Source: Rhizobium sp. CG5 (GTDB lineage: Bacteria > Pseudomonadota > Alphaproteobacteria > Rhizobiales > Rhizobiaceae). Taken from it: 64,000 nucleotides of DNA. Made by a program: the position numbers and the translations under genes. This document shows positions 7,257 through 17,030 of this stretch, piece by piece. The stretch lies in NCBI RefSeq assembly GCF_023701945.1, contig NZ_JABAEF010000003.1:1-64000 (forward strand), in the 5' to 3' direction. The stretch's first letter is position 1. The number at the start of each line of letters is the position of its first letter. Under the pieces are notes generated by a model. The model made no database searches and was not told the DNA's origin. It saw only the letters and a program-made list of their open reading frames with translations.

Positions 7257-9818
7257 CTAACTCCGCGGCTTCAAATTTTCCGGGTCGTACAGCGGCCTAT
7301 ACCCCACCGCGACCACCTCCACCGGATAACTCTCCGCAAAATACTCGACATTCAACGTCCGGCCAACCTGGCAATACTCCCACGGCAAATACGCCAGCGC
7401 GATGTTCTTGCCCACCGTTGGCCCGTAGGCGATCGAGGTGGTGTAGGAGCGGCGGCCGAGGCTGTCGATGAGCGTTTCGCCGGTCGCCGGGTCGATCACC
7501 GGCAGCGCGCCGACCGGGTAGCGGGCCACCCCCTTGGCGTCGGTGTTCTCGGTCATCACGAGCGTGCAGAGCATGGCCGGCTGGTGCTCGCGCGCCTTGT
7601 ATTCGAGATGTTTTGCCTTGCCGCAGAAATCGGCCTCCTTGACCTTCGGGCGGGCGAGGTCGGCTTCGATGAGGTTGTACTGGGTCAGCAGATCGGCATT
7701 CTGCAGGCGCAGGCTCTTTTCCATGCGGCGCGAATTGGCATAGGTCTCGACGCCGAATGCCATGACGCCGGTCGCCCTGAGCGCGTCCCAGACGGCCAGC
7801 GCGTCGTCGTATGTCATGTGCAGTTCCCAGCCCTGTTCGCCGACATAGGAAATGCGGAAGGCGGTGACCTTCTGGCCAGCGATCTCGATCGGCTTGATCG
7901 CCGCAAAGGCAAAGTTTTCCGGGTCGAGACCGGACGGATCGGACACCACCTTTTTCAGCGTCGCGCGGGCATTCGGCCCCCAGATGCCGATCGTCACATA
8001 TTTCTCCGTGACATCTGAGATGGTGACGTCAAAGCCCTTATCCTGGGCGACGCGCTTCATATAGTGGAAGTCGCGCGGACCGGCATCGGCCCCGTCGATC
8101 AGCCGGCAGCGGTCGGCAAGCCGGATGACGGTAAAGTCGGCGCGCACCATGCCCTCCTCGTCGAGGAAGTGGGTGTAGATGCCCTTGCCGACATTGCCGT
8201 CGCCGCCGATCTTGGCGGCGCACAGCCATTCGAGCAGCGCGACATGGTCCGGGCCCTCGATGTCGTACATGGCAAAGTGGCTGAGATTGACGATGCCGCA
8301 ATCCTCGCTCATCGCCAGATGCTCGGCATTCGAGACGCGCCAGAAATGCCTGGCGTCCCATTCGTTGGCGCGCACCGGAATACGATCGCCGTATTTTTCC
8401 AGCAGATGCTCGTTGGCGGCATAACCATGCGCCCGTTCCCAGCCGCCCAGCTCCATGAAATAGGCGCCGAGCTCCTGCTCGCGCGCATAAAACGGCGAAT
8501 GGCGCACGTTGCGGCCATTGCCATAGGGTTCGCGCGGATGCACGGCCGGGAAATAGACCTTTTGCGCGGCCTCGAAGCTGCGGCCTTCGATGAACTTCTC
8601 TTCCAGCTGGTGCGGATAGAAGCGCGAATAGTCGATGCGGTTATGGTCGATTTCGGTGCGGCCGTCGGTCAGCCAGTCGGCGATCAGCTTGCCATAGCCA
8701 GGGCCATCCTTGACCCAGATAGCGACGCAATACCAAAGCCCCCGCACCTTCTGGCTCTCGCCGCAGGAGGGGCCGCCATCGGAGGTCACCTGCAGCAGGC
8801 CGTTGAACGAGTGGCCCTCGTTATAGCCGAGTTCGCCGAGGATCGGCGTCAGTTCCATGGCCCGTTCCAGCGGCTCGAGGATCTGCTCCATGTCGAGATC
8901 GCGCTGCGACGGCGACAGGCGCGCCTCGTGCTTTTCGAGCAGCTCGCGCGGATGGCAGAGACGGGGGTGGGTGGTCTCGTAATAGCCCCATTCGATCTGG
9001 CCGCCTTCGGCCGTCTTCGGGTCGCCGGTGTCGCGCATATAGGCCGAATTGCCCTGGTCGCGCAAAAGCGGCCAGCCGATTTCCTTGCCCGTGCCTTCGA
9101 ACTCGTTATAGGGGCCGAAGAAGGTGAGCGGATGGTCGATCGGCATGACCGGAAGGTCCTCGCCGACCATTTCGGCAATCAGCCGGCCCCAGATGCCGGC
9201 GCAGACGATGACGTGATCGGCCATGATGGTGCCGCGATGGGTGACGACGCCCTTGATGCGGCCGCCCTCGACGATCAGCGACTGGGCCGGCGTATTGGCG
9301 AAGGCCAAAAGCTTGCCGGTCTTTTCCGCCTGGTCGACCAGCTTGCCGGCCACCGTCTGGCTGCGCGGAATGACGAGACCGGCGTCCGGATCGAACAGCC
9401 CGCCCATCACCATGTCCTCCTCGATCAGCGGAAACTTTTCCTTGATCTCGGCAGGGCCGACATAATGGGCGCGGGTGCCAAAGGCTTTGGCCGAGGACAG
9501 CTTGCGCTTGATCTCTTCCATCCAGGCGTCGTCACCGGCACGCGCCACTTCCAGCCCGCCGATGCGGGCGTAGTGGCCCATCTTCTCGTAGAAATCGATC
9601 GAATATTGCGTGGTCCACACCGACAGGAAGTCGTGGGACGTGGTGTAACAGAAGTCGGAGGCATGCGCCGTCGAGCCGATATCGGTCGGAATGCCCGATT
9701 TGTCGATGCCGACAATCTCGTCCCAGCCGCGCTCGATGAGGTGATGGGCGATGGAGGCGCCGACAATGCCCCCAAGCCCGATGATGACGACCTTTGCCTT
9801 GGACGGAAACTCTGCCAT
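7257..9818 (-). CDS. GcvT-domain FAD oxidoreductase, dimethylglycine/sarcosine dehydrogenase-like
   Basis: 853 aa. It begins with an FAD-binding glycine loop (VIIGLGGIVGAS, residues 11-22). Next comes GSTAHA with H52, in the position of the histidine that binds FAD covalently in dimethylglycine and sarcosine dehydrogenases. A DAO domain follows to about 370, then a linker domain and a GcvT aminomethyltransferase domain over the last 420 residues. The reaction in this family is oxidative N-demethylation with transfer of the C1 unit to tetrahydrofolate. The ATG at 9818 gives the Rossmann start at residue 10; an upstream extension to 9905 has no domain character. The exact N-methyl substrate is open. 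The C1 link with fhs at 27204 is only thematic. Confidence 0.88.
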   Translation of the reverse strand: MAEFPSKAKVVIIGLGGIVGASIAHHLIERGWDEIVGIDKSGIPTDIGSTAHASDFCYTTSHDFLSVWTTQYSIDFYEKMGHYARIGGLEVARAGDDAWMEEIKRKLSSAKAFGTRAHYVGPAEIKEKFPLIEEDMVMGGLFDPDAGLVIPRSQTVAGKLVDQAEKTGKLLAFANTPAQSLIVEGGRIKGVVTHRGTIMADHVIVCAGIWGRLIAEMVGEDLPVMPIDHPLTFFGPYNEFEGTGKEIGWPLLRDQGNSAYMRDTGDPKTAEGGQIEWGYYETTHPRLCHPRELLEKHEARLSPSQRDLDMEQILEPLERAMELTPILGELGYNEGHSFNGLLQVTSDGGPSCGESQKVRGLWYCVAIWVKDGPGYGKLIADWLTDGRTEIDHNRIDYSRFYPHQLEEKFIEGRSFEAAQKVYFPAVHPREPYGNGRNVRHSPFYAREQELGAYFMELGGWERAHGYAANEHLLEKYGDRIPVRANEWDARHFWRVSNAEHLAMSEDCGIVNLSHFAMYDIEGPDHVALLEWLCAAKIGGDGNVGKGIYTHFLDEEGMVRADFTVIRLADRCRLIDGADAGPRDFHYMKRVAQDKGFDVTISDVTEKYVTIGIWGPNARATLKKVVSDPSGLDPENFAFAAIKPIEIAGQKVTAFRISYVGEQGWELHMTYDDALAVWDALRATGVMAFGVETYANSRRMEKSLRLQNADLLTQYNLIEADLARPKVKEADFCGKAKHLEYKAREHQPAMLCTLVMTENTDAKGVARYPVGALPVIDPATGETLIDSLGRRSYTTSIAYGPTVGKNIALAYLPWEYCQVGRTLNVEYFAESYPVEVVAVGYRPLYDPENLKPRS

Positions 9819-10003
9819 AGCCTGAAACACCCTGCCTGCAAGCGCGTTGAAATCAGGCGGGATATTAGGGTGAGAAGAACGAGAACAGAAGCCTGTCTGC
9901 GACATTCTTCAGGAACAGCACGACCCCCCGTGTCGCAAGCGGCAAAACGGCAATCCGTCGGCTGGAGCGAAACGGGCCACGACAGCGGCCCGCGCCGACA
10001 GTC

Positions 10004-10435
10004 CTAGAGCCGGATACGGCCACTGTCTTCGCCGTCCCAGTATTGAACCGTCTCGGCATGGACCTTGATCAGCACCACGCCGGGCGTTGCAATGCCCTGC
10101 GGGAACCAGCGGTCGAGGTCGGAAACCCAGTGGGCTTCGAACACCGCGCGATCGGCAATCAGGCTGGCTTTGCCCTCGACGGCGACGAAGATGCCGGGCT
10201 TGCCAAGCAGGCTCGGCGGCGCGGTGAAGGTCAGCGACACGGTCGGATCGGCGGTGATCTGCCGCACCTTGTCGGTGTCCTGGTAGGAGAAGAAGAAGCT
10301 GTCGCCGTCATAGTCGACATCGCCATTGTTGCTCATCGGCCGGCTGGCGATCGTCCCCGCGTCCGCCTTGGTCAGCATCATGCAGAAATCGATCTTTTTC
10401 ATCTTGGTCGCGAGGTCGGGCAATGTCATCGTCAT
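10004..10435 (-). CDS. Pyridoxamine 5'-phosphate oxidase-like FMN-binding split-barrel protein
   Basis: 143 aa. It has the split-barrel pattern of general-stress-protein-26-like PPOX proteins: an N-terminal strand MLTKADAGTIASRPM, a FFFSYQDTDKVRQI strand-helix and VSLTFTAP. The family binds FMN or related flavins, usually without known physiological substrates. The ATG at 10435 follows AAAGGAC at good spacing; another ATG two codons on is less likely. It stands alone on the minus strand between the GcvT-like dehydrogenase and SelO genes. Confidence 0.82.
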   Translation of the reverse strand: MTMTLPDLATKMKKIDFCMMLTKADAGTIASRPMSNNGDVDYDGDSFFFSYQDTDKVRQITADPTVSLTFTAPPSLLGKPGIFVAVEGKASLIADRAVFEAHWVSDLDRWFPQGIATPGVVLIKVHAETVQYWDGEDSGRIRL

Positions 10436-10523
10436 GGTGAAGTCCTTTTGGTGATGGTTGGCAGGACAATCGCGATCCCGCCTTCTTTGTTCCCGTCACC
10501 AGTCGATCACCGATCCGCCTCGC

Positions 10524-11984
10524 TTACGTCCCGCAGAAGGTCAGGCTCACCCGTTCCTCCGGTTTCGGCGGCACAAGATAAGCGGCAAATTCGGGAAGCG
10601 CCTCGTAAGGCTTGTCGAGCGCCGCCATCATCCGGTCGAAAGGCTCGAAATCGCCCGACAGGCCGGCCTCGATCACCTCTTCGATTCGGTGGTTGCGCGG
10701 GATCACCGCCGGGTTGACCGCCTGCATGGCCGCCTGCCGCTCGGCCGGTGTGCGCCCTTCGCCTGCCCGCTCCCGCCAGCGCGCCAGCCAGTCGTCGAGC
10801 CGCGGACGGTCGGTGAACAGCGCCGTAAACTCCCCCTCGCCCCGCCCGCCGGCCAATCCGCCGAGCGCCCGGAAGGCCACGGTAAAGTCCGCCTGGCTCT
10901 CGGCCATCTGCGCCAGGAGGTCGTTGATCAGCTCGAGATCGCCGTCCTGTTCGCTCGGCAACCCGAGCTTGGCGCGGAAACCCGCCAGCCATTGCTCCTG
11001 GAAGATCCGCCCGAAGGTGACCAGCACTGCATTGGCATCGGTCACCGCCTGCTCTTCGCTGCCGTCGAGCAGCGGCAGCAGCGTTTCGGCCAGCCGCGCC
11101 AGGTTCCACTGGCCGATGCCCGGCTGGTTGCCATAGGCATAGCGGCCGCGCCGGTCGATCGAGGAAAACACCTTTTTCGGGTCGTATTCGTCGAGAAAGG
11201 CGCAAGGCCCGAAATCGATGGTCTCGCCGGACACCGTCATATTGTCGGTGTTCATCACCCCATGGATGAAGCCGACCGACATCCAGCGGGCAATCAGCGC
11301 CGCCTGGCGCGCCGCCACGCCGTTGAGCAGCGCCAGATAGGGATTGGAAACCCCTTGAAGCTCCGGATAATGCCGGGCGATCACATGATCGGCCAGCGCC
11401 TTCACCCCGTCATTATCGCCGCGCGCTGCAAAGAACTGGAAGGTGCCGATGCGGATATGGCTGGCGGCAACCCGGGTAAACACCGCCCCCGGCAGCGGCG
11501 TTTCCCGCATCACCGCCTCGCCGGTGGACACCGCCGCCAGCGCCCGCGTCGTCGGAATGCCAAGCCTAAACATCGCCTCCGAGACGATATATTCGCGCAG
11601 CACCGGCCCGAGCGCTGCCCGCCCGTCGCCGCGCCGCGAAAACGGCGTCTGGCCGGCGCCCTTCAGCTGAATGTCGCGACGCCGACCCTCCCTGTCCACC
11701 ACCTCGCCGATCAGGATCGCCCGCCCGTCGCCGAGCTGCGGATTGAACTGGCCGAACTGGTGACCGGAATAGGCCATGGCCAGCGGCTCGGCTCCATCGG
11801 GAAGCGCATTGCCGGAAAACAGCGCCGCCAGCCGCTCCTCGTCCTCGGCGTCCAGGGTGAGGCCGAGCTCTGCGGCGAGCGCTGCGTTGAAGCGGATCAG
11901 CCGCGGTGCCGCCACATCCGCCGGCATCGTCGGCTCGAAAAAATGCGCCGGCAGCCGCGCATAGCTGTTGTCGAAGGCAAACAT
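10524..11984 (-). CDS. selO: Protein adenylyltransferase SelO (YdiU/UPF0061)
   Basis: 486 aa, full length. Conserved blocks are YSGHQFGQFNPQLGDGRA (72-89), LKGAGQTPFSRRGDGRA with K108, the catalytic-loop MNTDNM (244-249) and DFGP (257-260). The C-terminus TFCGT carries Cys where some eukaryotic members have selenocysteine. SelO is a pseudokinase-fold enzyme that transfers AMP from ATP to protein Ser, Thr or Tyr and is linked to redox stress. The ATG at 11984 follows GAGGAGAGG. It is divergent from the lipoprotein gene at 12197. Confidence 0.95.
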   Translation of the reverse strand: MFAFDNSYARLPAHFFEPTMPADVAAPRLIRFNAALAAELGLTLDAEDEERLAALFSGNALPDGAEPLAMAYSGHQFGQFNPQLGDGRAILIGEVVDREGRRRDIQLKGAGQTPFSRRGDGRAALGPVLREYIVSEAMFRLGIPTTRALAAVSTGEAVMRETPLPGAVFTRVAASHIRIGTFQFFAARGDNDGVKALADHVIARHYPELQGVSNPYLALLNGVAARQAALIARWMSVGFIHGVMNTDNMTVSGETIDFGPCAFLDEYDPKKVFSSIDRRGRYAYGNQPGIGQWNLARLAETLLPLLDGSEEQAVTDANAVLVTFGRIFQEQWLAGFRAKLGLPSEQDGDLELINDLLAQMAESQADFTVAFRALGGLAGGRGEGEFTALFTDRPRLDDWLARWRERAGEGRTPAERQAAMQAVNPAVIPRNHRIEEVIEAGLSGDFEPFDRMMAALDKPYEALPEFAAYLVPPKPEERVSLTFCGT

Positions 11985-12196
11985 CGCGCCTCTCCTCGTT
12001 TGCGGCACCGTCCTCAAACAGCGCCCGTCTTATCAAAAGGCAATATGGGGTGGTCGGCGGCGGCCGCAAGCAAAAACCGCCAGGAAAGCTCAGCCACCGG
12101 CCAATTCTGGGCCGATCGCCCAAGCGCATTGCTCTGGCGAACATCCTGCCCATAACGTCCGCGCCATATCGCATTTAGAGAGGGGAACCATCTGCC

Positions 12197-12697
12197 ATGA
12201 GATCGCGCTTGACCGCCCTGGTCCTGATCGCCGCCGGCCTTGCCGGCTGCACCACCACCGAAGAAGCCAATACCGTCATCCAGTCGCGCTGGATCGGCCA
12301 GCCGGTGGAACTGTTCTTCAGCCAGTACGGCCCGCCTCTGTCGCAATTCCCGATGGCGAGCGGCAACGTCATCTACACCTGGCGCGGCGGCGACGCCGAC
12401 CGTTATATCGCCCCCACCTATGCGACGCCGGCCCCCGTCCAGACCAAGACCAAGACGGTGACCCGCGAAACCCGGCCGGGCGTCACGGAAACCCAGGTCA
12501 TCACCACGGGCCATTATCCCCCGGCCCAGCCGCAGATGATCTCGCCGCCGCGCTACGAGCAGCTGTTCTGCGAGTTGCAGATCACCGCCGATCCGCGCCA
12601 GTCGATCATCGCCATCCGCGCCAGCAACGACACCGACGGCGAGGGCCTCAGCTTCTCGCGCTGCGCCGAAGTGCTCAACGCCCATCCGCAGAAATAG
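12197..12697 (+). CDS. Hypothetical lipoprotein
   Basis: 166 aa. A basic start and hydrophobic core lead to the lipobox LAGC with C18 as the lipidated residue. The mature protein opens with TTTEEANTVIQSRWIGQPVELFFSQYG, which resembles small lipoproteins of rhizobia with a W-x-G-x-P-x-x-x-F-F segment. A Thr/Lys/Pro-rich middle follows, and then two cysteines (FCELQ and SRCAEV) that could form a disulfide. A ribosome site (GAGGGGAAC) precedes the ATG. The function is unknown; a periplasmic or outer-membrane location follows from the lipobox. Confidence 0.8.
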   Translation: MRSRLTALVLIAAGLAGCTTTEEANTVIQSRWIGQPVELFFSQYGPPLSQFPMASGNVIYTWRGGDADRYIAPTYATPAPVQTKTKTVTRETRPGVTETQVITTGHYPPAQPQMISPPRYEQLFCELQITADPRQSIIAIRASNDTDGEGLSFSRCAEVLNAHPQK

Positions 12698-12736
12698 GGC
12701 CCTGTGCGGTTGACCAAGGTCTCCATGGCCGGCTTT

Positions 12737-12892
12737 GCCCCTCACCCCTGGAGCAACTTGTTGTCCGACCTCTCCCCGCAGGCGGGGAGAGGGGAACCTG
12801 CCCCACTCGACGTTGGAGAGGGACGGAAGCGGTGCGGCGCTCTCCCTTCTCCCCGTTCACGGGGAGAAGGTGCCGGCAGGCGGATGAGGGGC
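12737..12892. repeat. Palindromic intergenic repeat (RIME-like)
   Basis: The element starts with GCCCCTCACCC and ends with GGCGGATGAGGGGC. Two inner hairpins of the type CTCTCCCCGC...GCGGGGAGAG and CCTTCTCCCC...GGGGAGAAGG lie between. Related copies are at 4936, 17531 and 49760. The remainder of the gap to hupE (12893-13139) shows no gene; it must hold the hupE promoter. Confidence 0.75.
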
Positions 12893-13139
12893 TACCCCTC
12901 GACAAATGAGCACCGATCAAGCCCAGCGCCTACAAGATCACGACCGCCCCATGTCGCAATGCCCACAGCCGTGACGCGCGGAAACCCGGCAGGACGCAAA
13001 CTTGGCCGCATCATGCCGCGAGCAACATTTGGCCATGGACAGCGACAAAGCGCTTAACGTAGGTTGTCCCATGGACTAAGGATGACGGCGGGCGCGACTG
13101 AATCACGGGCGCCCTGTCGACCAAATAGAGGGACAATCA

Positions 13140-13712
13140 ATGTTTAAACGCCTTTCGCTTTCCGCTGCCATTTTTGCCGCTGCTGCTGCCCCGGCCTTCG
13201 CCCATCTCGATCCGGCCGAGCACGGCTCGTTCATGGCAGGCATTTCCCATCCGCTGTTCGGCGCCGATCACATTCTGGCCATGGTCGCCGTCGGCCTCTG
13301 GGCCGCCCAGATCGGCGGACGCGGCCTGATCGCCGTTCCGGCCGCCTTTGTCGGCACCATGGCCGCAGGCTTCCTGCTGGCCGTCAACGGCATCGACCTG
13401 CCCTTCGTCGAGCCTGCCATCCTTGCCTCCGTCATCGGCCTCGGCCTGCTGGTCGCCATGGCGGTCAAGCTGCCGGTGGCAGCCTGTGCGGCCATCGTCG
13501 GCGCCTTCGCCCTGTTCCACGGCCACGCCCATGGCGGCGAACTCGGCGGTGCCGGCGCCCTGCAGTTCGGCCTCGGCTTCCTCGTGGCAACCGCCCTGCT
13601 GCATGCCGCCGGCATCGGCCTCGGCATCGGCCTCAACCGCATGGGTCCCCTGGTCAACCGCCTGCTGGGTGCCGCAACCGCCATCGGCGGCGCCGCCCTG
13701 ATGCTCGGCTGA
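13140..13712 (+). CDS. HupE/UreJ family nickel/cobalt transporter
   Basis: 190 aa. A signal-like N-terminus ends AFAH. The HupE/UreJ signatures follow: GISHPLFGADHILAM near residue 35 and FHGHAHG near residue 127. Both are His-rich and lie in or beside membrane helices; five to six hydrophobic segments are visible. Members take up Ni2+ or Co2+ for hydrogenase, urease or cobalamin enzymes. No hydrogenase or urease gene lies in this window, so the metal is uncertain. AGAGGGACA precedes the ATG. No cobalamin-riboswitch B12 box was recognised upstream. Confidence 0.88.
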   Translation: MFKRLSLSAAIFAAAAAPAFAHLDPAEHGSFMAGISHPLFGADHILAMVAVGLWAAQIGGRGLIAVPAAFVGTMAAGFLLAVNGIDLPFVEPAILASVIGLGLLVAMAVKLPVAACAAIVGAFALFHGHAHGGELGGAGALQFGLGFLVATALLHAAGIGLGIGLNRMGPLVNRLLGAATAIGGAALMLG

Positions 13713-13737
13713 TCAGCTCCATTATCCCCGATTTGCG

Positions 13738-13762
13738 AACGGCGGCCTCGGCCGCCGTTTCT
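13738..13762 (+). terminator. Rho-independent terminator after the hupE-like gene
   Basis: AACGGCGGC pairs with GCCGCCGTT around a four-base loop, followed by a T-rich run, 26 bases past the stop codon. The rest of the gap 13763-14075 is AT-richer than its surroundings and shows no gene; it presumably holds the promoter of the next gene. Confidence 0.8.
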
Positions 13763-14075
13763 GTTTCATCCAGGCGGTGACAAAGCACGCCGCCTCCCCG
13801 TGCGAGCAGGGCTATCGAGACTTGGCTAGACCGGCAGACCCTTTTTGACGCTCTGCCGCCTGGCGCCGAAATACTTCACTTACCTACACCCGGCAGACCA
13901 TCTACTTGTCGAGCCAACAACAGAAATTCATTAATTAGTTCAATTAGTTGCGATTTCAAAAAGACAGCGAAATGCCGATGCCGCATTGCAACAATGGCCA
14001 AAACGGCATACCCTCTGGTCGGGCTGCGGAGTGAAGAGCGCTGAGTAAGAGGCGCTATTCGTATAAGGAGATCAT

Positions 14076-15041
14076 ATGTTTGATACGCCTGGATCCAAGC
14101 CGAAAGACCTCGAAACAATCGCCCGTACCGGCGGGGTTTTGCGTCGCATGGCAGCGCGCGTCCCCACCTACTTGACCGACCTGCGGGAAAATCCAGCCTG
14201 GCTGCCGATGTTCCTGTTGGCCCGTACGATCCCTTTCCGTCGAGCACACTGGCTCACCGCCAAGCCCGTTCCGCCGTCAGCAACAGCATCATCATCGATG
14301 TTTGGGCAGATCAAGGCGGATGAGGCCGCTTCCGAACTGAAGAGGAAGGGGATTTTCACCGGCCTGACATTGCCGGCATCAATCCATGAGGACATCGCCC
14401 GCTTCGCGCAGGAGACGCCTTGCTTTGGCAATTTTGACCGCGAATTGGAATTTACCGCCGGAGAGCACGCGCAGGCCGAACGACGCTTCGGGCGTACCAT
14501 ATTAAGCGGTCATCATTTCGAACGGGTCCTGCAATGCGAGGCAGCAGTGGCTGTTCAGCAAGACCCACTCCTGCTTGATATTGCAAGACATTATCTTGGC
14601 GGTGAGGCGAGAATGATCACCACGCGCACCTGGTGGAGCTTTCCGACGAAAACGGCATCTGAAGCCGATCTAAGCCGGGCCTCGTTCAGGTTCCATTTCG
14701 ATCTCGATGATTGGCGAATGCTGAAGTTCTTCTTCTATCTGTCCGACGTCGATGCCGATGCAGGTCCGCACGTCTACGTCCAAGGCAGTCACAATCGTCG
14801 GCGCGTGAGGCATCAACTCACGCTGCTGGTCGGCCATCCGGCGGAGGAAGTCCTGAGCTTTTATGGTGAAGACAGCGCTGTCACGTTGACGGGAAAAGCG
14901 GGGACCGGTTTTGTCGAGGATCCCTTTGGTTTTCATATGGGAACCTTGGCGAAGAACACTCCGCGTCTGATGATGGAGGTCGGATTTGGCGTGTCAAAGC
15001 CATCAAAGCGACGTTATCACGGTGAGCCTGTCATACGATAG
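14076..15041 (+). CDS. Phytanoyl-CoA dioxygenase (PhyH)-like Fe(II)/2-oxoglutarate enzyme
   Basis: 321 aa. The iron facial triad reads as FRFHFD (H207, D209) and FGFHMG (H287), with R297 in NTPR positioned to hold 2-oxoglutarate. The spacing and the motif AGPHVYVQGSH match PhyH-like dioxygenases, which hydroxylate small molecules or lipids. The ATG follows an excellent AAGGAG site. Upstream DNA is AT-rich and the gene has no metabolic neighbour, so the substrate cannot be guessed. Its codon use looks somewhat less GC-biased than neighbouring genes. Confidence 0.75.
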   Translation: MFDTPGSKPKDLETIARTGGVLRRMAARVPTYLTDLRENPAWLPMFLLARTIPFRRAHWLTAKPVPPSATASSSMFGQIKADEAASELKRKGIFTGLTLPASIHEDIARFAQETPCFGNFDRELEFTAGEHAQAERRFGRTILSGHHFERVLQCEAAVAVQQDPLLLDIARHYLGGEARMITTRTWWSFPTKTASEADLSRASFRFHFDLDDWRMLKFFFYLSDVDADAGPHVYVQGSHNRRRVRHQLTLLVGHPAEEVLSFYGEDSAVTLTGKAGTGFVEDPFGFHMGTLAKNTPRLMMEVGFGVSKPSKRRYHGEPVIR

Positions 15042-15197
15042 TCGACCACGCTTCGTCGAGCCGGCCCGTTTGGGACGGCATCGACCTCGGCAAGGGCTGG
15101 TTCTGGCGTGCGCGATCAGACGCCACAGCCTTGTGCCATTGTCACACCCATCATGCCGGGCGATAACGTTCCTGGCAACAAACAGAGGAAATCCCCC

Positions 15198-15584
15198 ATG
15201 CCCTTCGTGCATATCCAAGTCGCTGCCCCCGATATCACGCAGCCGCAACTGCGCCATCTGCAGTCGGAGGTCACGCGTCTGATGGCGGAGATTTTGGAGA
15301 AGAGAAAGGAATTGACCGCCGTGCGCATCGAGCGGGTCGATCCCGGCCAATGGACGGTGGGCGACCAACCGATGACCGTCGCCGCCCATATCGACGCCAA
15401 GGTCAGGGCCGGCACCAACACCCAGGCGCAGAAGGCCGCCTTCATCGCCGCCGCCGCAGACCTGCTGCGACAGGTGCTTGGGGTCGAACTGTCGCCCGCC
15501 ACCTATGTGGTCATCCACGAAGTGCCGGGCGATGCCTGGGGTTATGACGGCAGGACCCAGGAATCGCGCCACCTGGCGGACTGA
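15198..15584 (+). CDS. 4-oxalocrotonate tautomerase-family protein
   Basis: 128 aa. The protein starts M-P-F-V-H-I-Q, so removal of Met would expose the Pro-1 catalytic base of the tautomerase superfamily. LMAEILEKRKELTAVRIERV is the typical helix-strand of the first beta-alpha-beta unit, and a second related unit (VAAHIDAKVRAGTNT) follows. Two units per chain agree with the longer 4-OT subfamily. The start at 15198 was chosen for Pro-1 and the GAGGAA site; upstream in-frame codons back to 15108 are not supported. The substrate is unknown. Confidence 0.82.
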   Translation: MPFVHIQVAAPDITQPQLRHLQSEVTRLMAEILEKRKELTAVRIERVDPGQWTVGDQPMTVAAHIDAKVRAGTNTQAQKAAFIAAAADLLRQVLGVELSPATYVVIHEVPGDAWGYDGRTQESRHLAD

Positions 15585-15596
15585 TGGCGCAAAAAA

Positions 15597-16061
15597 TCAG
15601 CCGCGGCCGCGATAGGTCGGCACGCCCTGGTCTGGCAGCCAGACGCCTTCCGGCACCGCGCCGGTCTGCCAGAACACATCGATTGGAATGCCGCCGCGCG
15701 GATACCAGTAGGCGCCGATCCGCAGCCATTTCGGGGCGAGCAGGTCGATGATGCGCTTGGCGATATAGACCGAGCAATCCTCGTGGAAGGCGCCGTGGTT
15801 GCGGAACGAAAACAGGAACAGCTTCAGCGACTTCGATTCGACCAGGAAGTCGCCGGGAATATAGTCGATGACGATATGGGCGAAATCCGGCTGGCCGGTC
15901 ATCGGGCAGAGCGAGGTGAATTCCGGCGCGGTGAAGCGCACCACGTAGTCGGTGCCGGCATTGCTGTTGGGCACCCGCTCCAGCACGGCGGTCTCCGGGC
16001 TGGTCGGGGCATCCACCGCCTGGCCGAGCTGCGATAGCCCGGATACGTCGGTCATGGTCAT
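15597..16061 (-). CDS. queF: NADPH-dependent 7-cyano-7-deazaguanine reductase QueF
   Basis: 154 aa, the short unimodular QueF type. Catalytic C52 lies in [14 protein letters not shown] with D59. The QueF motif [20 protein letters not shown] (75-94) binds NADPH and substrate. The enzyme reduces preQ0 to preQ1 for tRNA queuosine. AGGAG lies eight bases before the ATG at 16061. Its start overlaps the stop of the CDF transporter gene (ATGA), so the two are translationally coupled, an unexpected pairing. Confidence 0.95.
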   Translation of the reverse strand: MTMTDVSGLSQLGQAVDAPTSPETAVLERVPNSNAGTDYVVRFTAPEFTSLCPMTGQPDFAHIVIDYIPGDFLVESKSLKLFLFSFRNHGAFHEDCSVYIAKRIIDLLAPKWLRIGAYWYPRGGIPIDVFWQTGAVPEGVWLPDQGVPTYRGRG

Positions 16062-16975
16062 AGTCCTGTCTCCTGAATTTTCACGCGCACGCCATGCGCC
16101 TTTTCGCTTTCCGGCTCCACATGGATCGTCACCCGCGCGCCGGCCTGCACATCCTGCACCGCCACTTCCAGCCGGTCGCAGATCTCATGGGCTTTGCTCA
16201 CCGACATGCCGGCCGGCACGACCAGGTCGAAGGCAACGAAGGTCGCAGCCCCAGCCCGCCGGGTGCGCAGATCATGGGCGCCCAGCGATCCCGTCGCATG
16301 GGTGGCGATCGCCTTCTTGATCGCCGCCTCTTCCTCGAATTCCACCGCCTTGTCCATCAGCCCGTCGACCGAATGGGAAATCACCTTCCAACCCTGGAAG
16401 ATGATATTGACCGCCACCAGCAGCGCCATCACAGGATCGAGAATGGCATAGCCGGTGATCAGCGCCAGCACGAGGCCGAACAGCACGCCGACCGAAGTCA
16501 CCACATCCGACATGATGTGCTGGCCATCGGCCAGCAGCGCCGGCGAGCGATGCGCCCGGCCCGCCTTGATCAGGGTCAACGCCCAGACGGCATTGATCAC
16601 CCCGGCGGCAAGGTTGATCGCCAGACCCAGCACCGGCGCCTCCAGCATCTTCGGATCGGCGAGATGGCCGATCGCCTCCTGCATGATCAGCAGCGCCGCC
16701 ACGACGATCAGCACGCCTTCGAGAACCGCCGACAGATATTCCGCCTTGTGATGCCCAAAGGGATGGTCGAGATCGGCCGGCTTCTGCGCATAGCGGATGA
16801 CGAAATAGGCAATGAAGGCCGCCACCACGTTGACCGTCGATTCCAGCCCGTCCGACAAAAGCGCCACCGAGCCGGTCACCCACCAGGCCACCAGCTTCAG
16901 CCCCATCACGCCGAACGACAGCGGAATGCCCCAGAACGCCAGGCGCTGGACCCTGCTATTGCCCTCTTGTGTCAT
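16058..16975 (-). CDS. Cation diffusion facilitator (CDF) metal exporter
   Basis: 305 aa. About six membrane helices are followed by a C-terminal cytosolic ferredoxin-like domain of about 90 residues. Metal-site candidates are [10 protein letters not shown] in helix 2 and QHIMSDVV in helix 5, plus the HPFGHHKAE loop. CDF proteins export Zn2+, Mn2+, Fe2+ or Co2+ in exchange for protons. AAAGGA precedes the ATG. It is the first gene of a two-gene unit with queF (4-base overlap). A terminator-like hairpin lies 56-88 bases upstream. Confidence 0.93.
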   Translation of the reverse strand: MTQEGNSRVQRLAFWGIPLSFGVMGLKLVAWWVTGSVALLSDGLESTVNVVAAFIAYFVIRYAQKPADLDHPFGHHKAEYLSAVLEGVLIVVAALLIMQEAIGHLADPKMLEAPVLGLAINLAAGVINAVWALTLIKAGRAHRSPALLADGQHIMSDVVTSVGVLFGLVLALITGYAILDPVMALLVAVNIIFQGWKVISHSVDGLMDKAVEFEEEAAIKKAIATHATGSLGAHDLRTRRAGAATFVAFDLVVPAGMSVSKAHEICDRLEVAVQDVQAGARVTIHVEPESEKAHGVRVKIQETGL

Positions 16976-17030
16976 GTGTCGGATCCTTTGCTGATGCGAC
17001 TGAATTGCATTTCAACCGGTCTTCAAACGC

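Noticed and set aside
8064..10007. Long open frame antisense to the GcvT-type dehydrogenase gene
   Set aside because: High GC keeps the opposite strand free of stops; the product has no domain pattern and the minus-strand gene is unmistakable.
12893..13139. Possible cobalamin or nickel riboswitch before the hupE-like gene
   Set aside because: No B12-box or conserved riboswitch core could be recognised by eye.
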